Position numbers and translations under genes: made by a program. 31,590 nt of DNA from JADKFD01 sp050250665. GTDB lineage: Bacteria > Pseudomonadota > Gammaproteobacteria > Xanthomonadales > SZUA-5. The stretch is taken from positions 1-31,590 of the forward strand of contig JBFWOF010000065.1 in NCBI GenBank assembly GCA_050250665.1. Reading direction: 5' to 3'. The notes beneath the pieces are model-generated. The model saw nothing but the letters and a program-made list of their open reading frames with translations. It did not search any database and was not told the origin of the DNA. Position 1 is the stretch's first letter, and the number at the start of each line of letters is the position of its first letter. Shown here one piece after another: positions 8,008 to 20,716 of this stretch.

Positions 8008-8136
8008 TGCCAGTCAGATGCGGTGCTGGCCATTCACACAGCACGCACGAACGCCCGACTTTCGCCCCGCTTGTGTCATGGCCGGCGCCACTTTGCATGT
8101 TGGACTGTGCATGAGGTTCGATCGAGGAGAAACGCC

Positions 8137-8313
8137 ATGCGCTGCTTCGTGCCGGCTACAGACGACGAGATCTACGCCTTCATTGAGCGTTACGGCATCG
8201 CCGCGCTCGTGCCTTACCGGGTGGACATGCCCATCGCGCCGCGAGACGAGATTCCGCGCAGTGCCGAGGCTGATTCGTGGGTGGAGATGGAGAGCCCGCG
8301 CCGCGCCGCCTGA
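8137..8313 (+). CDS. Small hypothetical protein (58 residues)
   Basis: A short open frame, MRCFVPATDDEIYAFIERYG at its start, preceded by a good ribosome site (GAGGAG, seven bases before ATG). The N-terminal half looks like a compact helix (TDDEIYAFIERYGIAAL) and the rest is polar with prolines. No family is recognised. It could be a real small acidic protein: the acidic character and the ribosome site argue for it. The frame is open further upstream to 7969, but that part is arginine-rich and unlike a protein. It converges with gltD with only 27 bases between stop codons. Confidence 0.5.
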   Translation: MRCFVPATDDEIYAFIERYGIAALVPYRVDMPIAPRDEIPRSAEADSWVEMESPRRAA

Positions 8314-8340
8314 ACCTGCAGCGGTCGGCTCCCGCCGGCC

Positions 8341-9756
8341 TCAAGCCACGCCCAGGTAGCGGGCAATGCTCTTGGCTGCTTCGCGGCCTTCGTAGACCGC
8401 AGTCACCACCAGATCCGCGCCACGGACCATATCCCCACCGGCAAAGACCTTGTCATTGCGGGTCTGGAAGGGCAACAACGCCCCGTCTTCGCCGCCAACT
8501 TCGATGCGGCCGTTGTCATAGGTAGTCACCCGCTGTGGCGCCAGCCATTCCGGCGGATCCGGCTGGAAGCCGAAGGCGATGATCACCGCATCGGCAGGAA
8601 TGATGACCTCGGTATCGGGCACGTTTTCGGGACGACGGCGGCCTTTGGCATCGGGTGCGCCGAGGCGGGTCTCGACCACGCGCACACCGGTGACCTGACC
8701 GTCGACACCGACAATTTCCAGCGGCTGCCGATTGAACAGGAACTGCACGCCCTCGTCCTTGGCATTCTTCACCTCGCGCCTGGAGCCTGGCATGTTGTCT
8801 TCATCGCGCCGATACAGGCAGCTGACCGAGGCGGCACCCTGACGAATGGCCGTGCGCACGCAATCCATGCCGGTGTCGCCACCGCCCAGCACCAGTACAC
8901 GCTGGCCGGACAGATCGATCGCCGGCAGTGGGTCTTCCCAGTTCATCACCCGATGAACGTTGGCGATGAGGTAGCGCAGCGCTTCATGCACGCCGCGTAG
9001 CTTCAGACCTGGCAGATCACCATCGACAGCCTTGTAGGTGCCCATGCCCATGAACACCGCATCGTAGTCGGCAAGCAGACGCTCGAAGCTGATGTCGGTG
9101 CCGATGTTGACCCCGAGCTTGAACTGCACACCCATGCCTTCCAGCAGCAGGCGGCGCTTCTCCACGACCTGCTTTTCGAGCTTGAAGGGCGGAATGCCGA
9201 AGGTCAGCAGGCCGCCGATCTCGCGCTGGCGGTCAAACACCACGGCATCGATGCCACGGCGCACCAGACCGTCAGCCGCTGCCAGACCAGCCGGACCGGC
9301 GCCAATCACTGCCACCTTCTTGCCCACCCGACGCACCGAGGACAGGTTCGGCTTCCAGCCCAGACGGATGGCTTCATCGGTGATGTATTTCTCGATGGCG
9401 CCGATGGTCACGGCGCCGAAGCCGTCATTGAGCGTGCAGGCGCCCTCGCACAAACGGTCCTGCGGACACACCCGGCCGCAGATCTCCGGCAAGGGATTGG
9501 TTTCGTGAGACAGCTCTGCCGCTTCGACGATGCGCCCTTCCTCGACCAGCTTCAGCCAGTTCGGAATGTAGTTGTGCACCGGGCACTGCCATTCGCAATA
9601 GGGATTGCCGCAATCCAGACAGCGCCCCGACTGATCCGCCGCCACCTCCGGCTGAAACTGTCCGTAAATCTCCGAGTAGCCAAGCACACGCACGGCCACC
9701 GGCAGCTCACGCGGCATTTCACGCTGGACTTTGAGGAACTTCAGTGGGTCATGCAT
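8341..9756 (-). CDS. gltD: Glutamate synthase (NADPH) small chain
   Basis: GltD supplies electrons from NADPH through FAD and iron-sulfur clusters to GltB for glutamate synthesis from glutamine and 2-oxoglutarate. The 471-residue protein has N-terminal cluster cysteines in CLDCGNPYCEWQC (C46, C49, C54, C58) and CGRVCPQDRLCEGAC (C93, C97, C103, C107). These are followed by an FAD motif GAGPAG at 152-157, an NADPH motif GGGDTGMD at 291-298, and a C-terminal GGDMVRGADLVVTAVYEGR segment. The ATG at 9756 has a GGAG about ten bases upstream. It lies 150 bases downstream of gltB on the same strand, so the pair is an operon in the usual gltB-gltD order. Confidence 0.97.
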   Translation of the reverse strand: MHDPLKFLKVQREMPRELPVAVRVLGYSEIYGQFQPEVAADQSGRCLDCGNPYCEWQCPVHNYIPNWLKLVEEGRIVEAAELSHETNPLPEICGRVCPQDRLCEGACTLNDGFGAVTIGAIEKYITDEAIRLGWKPNLSSVRRVGKKVAVIGAGPAGLAAADGLVRRGIDAVVFDRQREIGGLLTFGIPPFKLEKQVVEKRRLLLEGMGVQFKLGVNIGTDISFERLLADYDAVFMGMGTYKAVDGDLPGLKLRGVHEALRYLIANVHRVMNWEDPLPAIDLSGQRVLVLGGGDTGMDCVRTAIRQGAASVSCLYRRDEDNMPGSRREVKNAKDEGVQFLFNRQPLEIVGVDGQVTGVRVVETRLGAPDAKGRRRPENVPDTEVIIPADAVIIAFGFQPDPPEWLAPQRVTTYDNGRIEVGGEDGALLPFQTRNDKVFAGGDMVRGADLVVTAVYEGREAAKSIARYLGVA

Positions 9757-9803
9757 GCAGTGACAACTCCGCTATTCGATACCTTCGAGGATTGGCGAAG
9801 GAA

Positions 9804-9860
9804 GTAAAACGTGAAACGTGAAACGTCAATCAGAGCAGGGCACATTGACGTTTTACGTTT
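9804..9860. repeat. Inverted repeat with heptamer copies in the gltB-gltD spacer
   Basis: AAACGTGAAACGTCAAT (9814-9830) is matched on the opposite strand by 9844-9860 at 16 of 17 positions, around a 13-base loop. The left arm is built from heptamer-like units GTAAAAC, GTGAAAC, GTGAAAC, GTCAATC (9804-9831). A second possible stem pairs AGCAGGG in the loop with CCCTGCT just after the right arm. It lies between the gltB stop and gltD start. It may stabilise or attenuate the message, or be a mobile intergenic repeat. Confidence 0.6.
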
Positions 9861-9909
9861 GACCCTGCTTGGCCCTCAGTCATTTGTTTGCGGGGAATCC
9901 CCGCCCCCA

Positions 9910-14373
<4,464 letters not shown>

Positions 14374-14596
14374 GCCGCCTCCGCGCCGCGTTGAAAGCCA
14401 GCCTCTGAGCCTCGCCTGAAGTTCTAGAGCGGATGCTCGGAAAGCCAATCTCGTTTGACTAGATCACATCTTGTTGCGATGCGTCAAACCAGACTGACAG
14501 ACGTGTAGACGTCTATCCATGAATACGAATTCCAGCCCGCGCAGCGCCTTGTGTGCGCGCCGACAGAAGCCGATCAGGGCCGATCCGACGGCCGGA
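14374..14596 (-). promoter_or_regulatory. gltB upstream region
   Basis: This gap separates the kinase stop codon from the gltB start and should hold the gltB promoter. GTTTGAC (14453-14459) and GTCAAAC (14483-14489) form an inverted pair 23 bases apart; on the minus strand the latter gives TTGACG, a possible -35 box, but no good -10 box follows at 16-18 bases. AGACGT-GTAG-ACGTCT (14499-14514) is a second short palindrome upstream of it. No terminator with a T-run is seen after the kinase gene. Confidence 0.3.
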
Positions 14597-17332
14597 TCAG
14601 GTGCGCCGCAGCAATTGTTCGATGGTTGTCGACAGGCGATCCATGCGGAAGGGCTTGCGCAGGAACTGGGTATGGTCGTCGGTCGAGACCAACTCGGCCG
14701 CCTGCTCCTTGGAATAGCCGCTGACAAACAGGATTGGCAGGTCCGGCACCAGTTGCCGCAGCGCATGCGCCACTTCGACGCCGTCCTTGACCGGCATGGT
14801 CAGATCGACCACCGCACAGCAATAGCGTTCGCTCCGCGCTGCCAGTTCGGCAATGGCCTCGTCACCGGACAGGAATGCGGCCACTTCCAGCCCGCACTGC
14901 TCGAGCATGACCGTGGTGATGGCCAGCACATCCTCATCGTCATCCACCGCCAGCACGGCCCCGCCCGTCAGCGCCTGCATGAGTCCCGGATCCTGCAGCG
15001 GCAGCGCCGGAGGCTCTACGACGTTGCCGATCAGCGGCAGATAGACCCGAAACTCGGTGCCGATCCCGATTTCACTCAGAATCTTGATGGAGCCGCCATG
15101 GGCCTTGATGATGCCCTGGACCACCGACAGCCCGAGGCCACGGCCGGTGGTCTTGGTGGTGTAGAAGGGTTCGAACAGGCGCCGCTGTACGTCCTCATGG
15201 ATACCGGGACCGTCATCGCGGACCAGCAGTTCCAGATAGCGCTCGGAGCGCTCGAGTGGCCATTGCATCGCGGTCGTCTGAACCTCGGCTTCGGTCACGA
15301 CTGACAGCCGCAACTGTACCTGACCGTTGCGCTCGCCAATGGCGTCCACCGCATTCTGGACAAAATTCAGCAGCACTTGCTCGATCTGTGTGCAATCGCC
15401 CAGCACCGTCGCCGGCCGCGCATTGATGATCATGCGCAGGCGTACGTGGTGGCCGCAGGAGGCTCGCAGCAGTGGCTCGATGGAATCCAGCAACTGGGCC
15501 ACATCCACCGGATGCATCTGCGCCACGGTCTTGCCGGCGTAGGCCAACATGCGTTCGGTCAAGCCTTCCATGCGACCGAGCACACTTTCCACCGTGCCCA
15601 GATGGCGGCCAAGCATGCTGTCGGCAGACACCGCGGACACGGCCATGTTGAGCTGACCAATGGCCGCCATCAGCATGTTGTTCAGATCGTGAGCGATGCC
15701 GCCGGCCATGACGCCCAGGCTCTCGGTCTTTTGTGCCTGGTAGATCTGACGCTGCAACTCCTCGCTTTCTTCGGCACGGCGCCGGTCCTCGGTGATATCG
15801 AAGACCACGCTGCTGAGCACGCCCTTATGCTGGGCGTAAACGCCCTCGTTGCGCAGGAAAGCGCGCAACCAGCGCACTCGGCCATCGGCCAGCGACAGCG
15901 GCAGATCAAGCGAGGTACGGGCTTCGCTGCTTAGAAAACGCGAGAGCTCGCCGCTGACCCGATTGCGATGATCGGTCGATACTCGTGCCAGCAGCTCGTC
16001 GGGCATCACTACATGCGGTTCGCTGAGTTCGAGCAGTTCGGCGTAGGCGCCGACCAGCTCGGCCTCGTTGCGGGAACGATCAAGCCGGAAGGCGCCGATG
16101 CCGGCATCGCGCAGGACGCGGTCCAGCCAACGCTCGCGCTCGATCATCGTCACCCGTTCGCGTCTGGCGGCCTCGATATCGGTGCCGACGAACACGAACT
16201 GGCTACGCCGCGCATCTTCATCGCCAAAGGTACTGGCATCGACCTGATACCAGCGCTCTGCGCCGGAATGACAGCGCATGCGCCAGGCGAAGCTGGCCGC
16301 CCCGGTGGCGATCAGACTGCGAACCGACTCCCGACGCTGCTCGCTGTCCTCGGGAAAACAGTACTGTTCCATGGTGGTGCCCAGCACTGCGTCCAGCGGC
16401 AGACCCGCGGCCGAGCAGAAAGCCTGGTTGGCCAGCACGATCCGACCCTGACCATCGACCATCAGAATGGCCGCGCGGGCAGTATCGATCAGGCTCTGCA
16501 GGCGCAGCAGATGAGACCGGAACTCGTGCTCTGCCGACACTTCGCGCAGCACGCCCGAGACGCTGGCCAGCAACCCGGCATCGTCACGACGCACGATGGC
16601 CGCGACCCGCACCCAGCGCGTACGGCCATCGTCACCGATTACCCGAAATTCAATCGGATCCGCCGGGCCGGTGAGCGCACGGGCAAAATGACGGCGGGCA
16701 CGGCTGCGATCGTCTTCGTGCAGTCGCGTCACCCAGTTCGGCAGTTCTTCCGGCAAGGTGGCGTCGGCCGCCACACCCAGCAAGCTCAGGAAGCCGGGCG
16801 AACTGCGCAGCGAACCGTCATCTTGCCATTCAAAGAATTCGACGCCCGCCACCTGCAGCAGCGCGCCGAAGAGGTCGACGTCGGCCGCCAGTTCGCGGCG
16901 GCTCAGTTCGATATCGGTAACGTCGGTCAGCACCAGCACGAAATTGCCGTCACCCGTCGCGGCGCGTGACAGGGTTGCACGCAGCCAAACCGCCGGGCGG
17001 CCGCGCCGCCCCTGCGCCCGGACCATGCAGCGGCGCTCGCGCAGACTGCTGTCGCCCAGTTGCGCCATGCACTCCTTGATGTGCTCGCATTGTCCGTCCG
17101 CGAAGACTTCGGACAGGAACAAAGCACTCAGAGACTCGGCGCTGTCCCTGCGCAGCAGTTCCGCGGCGCGCTCGGTGGCGACCAGAATCCGGCCCTGGCT
17201 GTCGAGATTGAGCTGGGCGATCGGACTGGCCCCATGGGCGCTGCGCCAGGCCTGGTTCTCGGCCTGTGCCCGCGCCAGTTCGGCGCGCAGAGCCGCGATC
17301 TGATCAGCAGTGGGTTCCGCGGATTCAGCCAC
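14597..17332 (-). CDS. Multi-PAS hybrid histidine kinase
   Basis: A 911-residue sensor kinase without membrane segments, so it should sense a cytosolic signal. Four PAS-like domains occupy roughly residues 33-135, 150-265, 275-385 and 400-515, after a short coiled coil (10-30). The kinase core has the H-box GGIAHDLNN (phosphorylated H548), an N-box NFVQNAVDA (656-664), DDGPGI, an F-box FEPFYTTK and GRGLGLSVV. A receiver domain (792-911) has the acidic patch DDDE, phospho-acceptor D843 in VVDLTMP and the K of LRKPF. Start: GTG at 17332, which overlaps the upstream gene's stop by 8 bases, so the two are translationally coupled. The output partner is not in the window; with a C-terminal receiver it likely acts by phosphorelay. 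Confidence 0.92.
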   Translation of the reverse strand: MAESAEPTADQIAALRAELARAQAENQAWRSAHGASPIAQLNLDSQGRILVATERAAELLRRDSAESLSALFLSEVFADGQCEHIKECMAQLGDSSLRERRCMVRAQGRRGRPAVWLRATLSRAATGDGNFVLVLTDVTDIELSRRELAADVDLFGALLQVAGVEFFEWQDDGSLRSSPGFLSLLGVAADATLPEELPNWVTRLHEDDRSRARRHFARALTGPADPIEFRVIGDDGRTRWVRVAAIVRRDDAGLLASVSGVLREVSAEHEFRSHLLRLQSLIDTARAAILMVDGQGRIVLANQAFCSAAGLPLDAVLGTTMEQYCFPEDSEQRRESVRSLIATGAASFAWRMRCHSGAERWYQVDASTFGDEDARRSQFVFVGTDIEAARRERVTMIERERWLDRVLRDAGIGAFRLDRSRNEAELVGAYAELLELSEPHVVMPDELLARVSTDHRNRVSGELSRFLSSEARTSLDLPLSLADGRVRWLRAFLRNEGVYAQHKGVLSSVVFDITEDRRRAEESEELQRQIYQAQKTESLGVMAGGIAHDLNNMLMAAIGQLNMAVSAVSADSMLGRHLGTVESVLGRMEGLTERMLAYAGKTVAQMHPVDVAQLLDSIEPLLRASCGHHVRLRMIINARPATVLGDCTQIEQVLLNFVQNAVDAIGERNGQVQLRLSVVTEAEVQTTAMQWPLERSERYLELLVRDDGPGIHEDVQRRLFEPFYTTKTTGRGLGLSVVQGIIKAHGGSIKILSEIGIGTEFRVYLPLIGNVVEPPALPLQDPGLMQALTGGAVLAVDDDEDVLAITTVMLEQCGLEVAAFLSGDEAIAELAARSERYCCAVVDLTMPVKDGVEVAHALRQLVPDLPILFVSGYSKEQAAELVSTDDHTQFLRKPFRMDRLSTTIEQLLRRT

Positions 17333-18824
17333 GATCCAGCGCTCTCAACCAATAGCCCATGTCGTGCCCGGACTCGGCCGTCTGGCCCAACTCACGCCAA
17401 CTGAATCGGGCCCGCAGTGCAGATTGACGCTGGTAGCCGCGGCCCACCCAGAAATCATGCAGCGAGCGCGCGTCTGGCGGGCGTCGGGGATCGCCCGGAT
17501 CGCGCTCGACCGCACAGAAGCAGGTATGAGTGATGCCGTCGAGCGAGCGCGCATAGCGCTCACGGACATCGAAGAAACGATGACCCAGACCGTACCCGCG
17601 GTATGCGATGTCGAGCACGGATTCGCCGAAGTAAAGAATCTGGCCCACATCGTAGCCGCCCGCCCGCAATGGTGCTTGGCAATATTCAGCTTCGTCACAC
17701 AAGGGTACAGCTGTGGCACAACCGACGATGCGCCCCTGGTCCACCGCCAGCACAAACAGACTGCGGGAGGATTGGCTGTAGGTCTGCAGATAACGCGCTT
17801 CGTATTCGAGATCGCCGTCGTACAGATACGGCCATTCCCGGAATACCCGGATGCGTAGCTGAGCCAGCGCCGGCAGGAAGGGGCGGATGGCAGCGCCGGT
17901 CAGCGTCAGCATCGAAATCGGTGAATCGGCACTGACGGGCTCGGCGCTGGCCAGCAACCGACCAGCGCGCACGGTGTCGGAAAAATCCCCGAACAGGCCG
18001 TCACAGCCGAGCACATAGGCGCGGGCGCACTCCTCCACCGGGCTCAGATCGGCCGTCGGCTGGTCATCACGAAAAGTCCAGGCATGGACCATCTGATCGG
18101 CGGCATGGGCAGCATCGATGAAGTCACGCCCCTCCGGTGTCAGCAAGGCCTGTTTGGAAACACCATAACCATGCACGCCAGGCCGCAGCGCCGGCAGGTC
18201 GACTGACAACTGCACCACTCTTGATCCGCAGCGCTCGCGCACCCGGGCGAGACAGTCGGCATCAAAACATTGGACGAGAACCGGCGCCTGCGGGCCGAGC
18301 AGTCCCACAGCAGCCAGATCGCGATAAAGCAATTCCACCACGTCGATGCCCCGATCGAGGAAATATCCGGGATGCTTGAGTTCGGGATAGACCAGCAAGT
18401 TCCGCCCTCGCCGCCGACGCTGTTCCAGCAGCAGTTTCAGAATCTCGCTGAAGCGCGGTATCCGGTAGCAGCCATCGCGATGATGCGGGCGTGTCGGCCA
18501 CGGCTGGACGGCACGCAGCTGATCGATCTGCGACGATGTCAGGTCGGCGATCCACCAGTCTTCGTTGCCATCGGGCCCCGGCCGCCGCAGTGGGGCAAAC
18601 TCGGGGCGCTGGTCAATGTCGGTGCTGCGCTCCAGACCCAGATCGTGACGCGCATAGAGCACCCCATCGGCGCTCGCCACCAGATCCGGCTCGATGACGT
18701 CGCAGCCCTGCTCGATGGCGAGCACATAGCCCGGCAGCGTGTGCTCCGGCAGATGCCCGCTGCACCCTCGGTGAGCAATCACCCACGGCCGTGTGAGCGG
18801 GCGCCATGGCGAATTGGGCAACAC
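17325..18824 (-). CDS. GDPD phosphodiesterase fused to a GNAT acetyltransferase
   Basis: A 499-residue two-domain protein. Residues 12-290 form a glycerophosphodiester phosphodiesterase domain, with catalytic H18-R19 in IAHRG, E45 and D47 in EPD, H60 in ARHD and the E148-K150 pair in YPELK. Residues 305-495 form a GNAT-type acetyltransferase domain beginning LTGAAIRPFL, with FREWPYLYDG near 328 and an acetyl-CoA loop RGYGLGH at 409-415. There is no signal peptide, so it is cytosolic. Start: GTG at 18824, with CAGGAG about six bases upstream. The joint activity is unknown; the first domain should release glycerol 3-phosphate or a related alcohol from phosphodiesters. It lies downstream of the ExoD-like gene and overlaps the kinase gene. 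Confidence 0.85.
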   Translation of the reverse strand: MLPNSPWRPLTRPWVIAHRGCSGHLPEHTLPGYVLAIEQGCDVIEPDLVASADGVLYARHDLGLERSTDIDQRPEFAPLRRPGPDGNEDWWIADLTSSQIDQLRAVQPWPTRPHHRDGCYRIPRFSEILKLLLEQRRRRGRNLLVYPELKHPGYFLDRGIDVVELLYRDLAAVGLLGPQAPVLVQCFDADCLARVRERCGSRVVQLSVDLPALRPGVHGYGVSKQALLTPEGRDFIDAAHAADQMVHAWTFRDDQPTADLSPVEECARAYVLGCDGLFGDFSDTVRAGRLLASAEPVSADSPISMLTLTGAAIRPFLPALAQLRIRVFREWPYLYDGDLEYEARYLQTYSQSSRSLFVLAVDQGRIVGCATAVPLCDEAEYCQAPLRAGGYDVGQILYFGESVLDIAYRGYGLGHRFFDVRERYARSLDGITHTCFCAVERDPGDPRRPPDARSLHDFWVGRGYQRQSALRARFSWRELGQTAESGHDMGYWLRALDRG

Positions 18825-18893
18825 GCCGTCTCCTGCATCCGAACGATCCGGACAGAGTCTACGGCAAGATCAAAACTGCCTACGCGTACTGCG

Positions 18894-19541
18894 TCAACTG
18901 AACCAGCCGGGCACCAGCGTCTTGAACCATTCGGTGGCCTCGGCCCCGAGGAAGAACAACGCATAGAAAAAGGCGGTGAAGTAAACCACCGTGGCAATCA
19001 GCCAGAAAATGCTGACCAGCACCATCAGGCCGTCCCGCTCCAGCAGGGCAATGGCGGCAAACAGCATCCCCAGCGCCGGCAGCGTGTTGTTGAAGGGCAA
19101 GATCGGGGCCGGGATCACCAGCAGCAGGCCGCCAATGGCAATCAGGCTGCCGCAGAAGCGTTCGCCAAATCGGCCATCGACCCAGGAGGTCAGCCGCTCG
19201 CGGGTGATTTTCGCCAGCATCCGGATCAACCACTGGCACAGGCCGAGCAGGCGTTCCCACAACTTGGTCGAAGGCTTGATCTCGTAGATCTTGGTCGGCA
19301 GCCACATGCGCTCGCGCCCGCGCAGCAGTTGCCAGCCCAGCGAGGTCAGCACCAGACCGCCGGCACTGGACAGGGGTCCGAGCGTCAATGGCTGCAGGAA
19401 AGGCAGGCACAACAGCACGGTGGACAGCGCAAAGGCCGAAGTCTTGAGGCTGTCTAGCGCCTCGCCCAGGCTCATTGGCTGGTGCTCGGCACGCTCGGTG
19501 CACTCGGTCAGCACACGGATCAGGGTCAAACGATGTTCCAT
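18894..19541 (-). CDS. ExoD family membrane protein
   Basis: A 215-residue integral membrane protein of the ExoD family, named after a Rhizobium gene affecting exopolysaccharide and alkali tolerance; the molecular role is unknown. Family signatures are LLCLPFLQPLTLGPLSSAGG with LGWQLLRGRERMWLP after it, and the PAPILPFNNTLPALGML motif. Hydrophobic segments lie at about residues 36-70, 130-150, 155-175 and 178-200. The ATG at 19541 gives a normal-length N-terminus; the ribosome site is weak. It is first in line upstream of the GDPD-GNAT and kinase genes (69-base gap). Confidence 0.85.
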   Translation of the reverse strand: MEHRLTLIRVLTECTERAEHQPMSLGEALDSLKTSAFALSTVLLCLPFLQPLTLGPLSSAGGLVLTSLGWQLLRGRERMWLPTKIYEIKPSTKLWERLLGLCQWLIRMLAKITRERLTSWVDGRFGERFCGSLIAIGGLLLVIPAPILPFNNTLPALGMLFAAIALLERDGLMVLVSIFWLIATVVYFTAFFYALFFLGAEATEWFKTLVPGWFS

Positions 19542-19709
19542 GGTGCCGCCGTAGCCATATCGGAGCCGCGGATCATAGCGGCAACGGGCTTCCAGACATG
19601 AATCGGGACTGTTTCAGGTCGTCGGATGGGGCACAAGGCGGCATGCTGGCCTTCAGTTGGCGTCGGGGCGAGCCGCCTGTCTCAGCTCGACACTGCGCCG
19701 CTAATGTAG

Positions 19710-19774
19710 GTTGGGCTAAGCGCAGCGTGCCCAACAATGGGCCTTGGTGTTGGGCACGCTGCGCTTAGCCCAAC
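19710..19774. repeat. Perfect 27-bp inverted repeat
   Basis: The 27 bases 19710-19736, starting GTTGGGCTAAGCGCAGCGTG, are an exact reverse complement of 19748-19774, with an 11-base loop. The arms begin and end with GTTGGGC/GCCCAAC-type blocks and contain a smaller palindrome each. This resembles the short GTTGGGC-type intergenic palindromes scattered in many proteobacterial genomes. It lacks a T-run and is probably a mobile intergenic repeat, not a terminator. Confidence 0.85.
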
Positions 19775-19859
19775 GGTCATGGCTGCGAGTCACTCGCAAT
19801 CATGAAATTCGCTGGTGCCATGACCGTTGCATAGGGTTTCTTGCCTAACCCCTCCCCAG

Positions 19860-19882
19860 CCCTCCCCGAACATCGGGGAGGG
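19860..19882. repeat. CCCTCCCCGA hairpin
   Basis: CCCTCCCCGA and TCGGGGAGGG pair perfectly around three bases. A partial direct repeat of the left arm (CCCCTCCCCAG) precedes it. It looks like a scattered intergenic repeat; no T-run follows. Confidence 0.6.
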
Positions 19883-20104
19883 AGCGACAGCACTCGCGTG
19901 AACGACTTTCACGGCAACCTACGGTTGATGGCCCGTGCGCAGTGTCGGGCCGATACACGCGGCTCGCAATGACGCATCAATAACTTGCGATACCTGTTCA
20001 TGGAGAGCGCGGTGACGGAGCCTTGCTGTGGCCAGAGACAGAAAGAGGTCGCGCAGGCGCGCGTCCCTCCGCAAAATCACTCGGAGCTCAGCAGCTGCCC
20101 TGCC

Positions 20105-20716
20105 TCAGTTCAGCTGCGGCTCGAGCCAGTTCCATACCGTTTCGCGGATGTGCGGCTGCGCCGCCGCGGTCGGATGGACCTGATCTTCCTGGAAATTGGC
20201 GAGATCCATGGCCAAACCATCGAGCAGGAAGGGCAGCAGCGGAATCTGCAACTCGCTGGCCAATTGCTGGTAAACCGCCCGGAAACGACTGCGGTAGGCC
20301 TCGCCATAATTGGCCGGCAATTCAATGCCGATCAGGCCGACCTTGGCATCTGCGGACCGGGCCAACTCGATCATCTGCAGCAGGTTGGCGCGCATCGACG
20401 CAATCTGCAGGCCGCGCAGCCCATCATTGGCGCCGAGTTCTATCAATACCAGCGAGGGTCGATGGGTCTTCAGTGCTGCGGGCAAGCGGGTCAGACCACC
20501 GGCTGTGGTTTCGCCGCTGATGCTGGCGTTGACCACCTGCCACTGGCCGGGATGACTTTCGGCCAGCTTGTTCTGCAGCAGTTGCACCCAACCTTGGTCA
20601 GTCGGGATGTTGTGCGCAGCGCTCAGGCTGTCGCCCATCACCAGCAGCGTGCGCACCTCGGCAGCCGCCAGTGCAGACCCCCACCACAGCAACAGCAGAA
20701 ACAGGATTCGCCTCAT
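20105..20716 (-). CDS. tesA: Periplasmic GDSL esterase / lysophospholipase-type arylesterase
   Basis: A 203-residue SGNH hydrolase of the TesA type, which cleaves acyl thioesters and other esters in the periplasm. It has a signal peptide (MRRILFLLLLWWGSALAAA). The catalytic set is complete: block I GDSLS (S30), block II SGET (G68), block III GANDG (N97), and block V D178-x-x-H181 in EDQVHP. The start is the ATG at 20716, directly before the signal peptide; the frame is open upstream to 20806 but that part overlaps ybbA. In E. coli tesA is also divergent from ybbA. Here the two start codons share bases (see findings). Confidence 0.92.
   Translation of the reverse strand: MRRILFLLLLWWGSALAAAEVRTLLVMGDSLSAAHNIPTDQGWVQLLQNKLAESHPGQWQVVNASISGETTAGGLTRLPAALKTHRPSLVLIELGANDGLRGLQIASMRANLLQMIELARSADAKVGLIGIELPANYGEAYRSRFRAVYQQLASELQIPLLPFLLDGLAMDLANFQEDQVHPTAAAQPHIRETVWNWLEPQLN

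Larger units (their letters stand above)
19542..20104. other. Non-coding gap with palindromic repeats
   Basis: No convincing gene is seen in this stretch between the ExoD-like gene and the esterase gene. It holds a perfect 27-bp inverted repeat (19710-19774) and a 10-bp hairpin (19860-19882), both listed separately. The rest, about 19890-20100, shows nothing recognisable. The ExoD promoter must lie near its left end. Confidence 0.7.
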
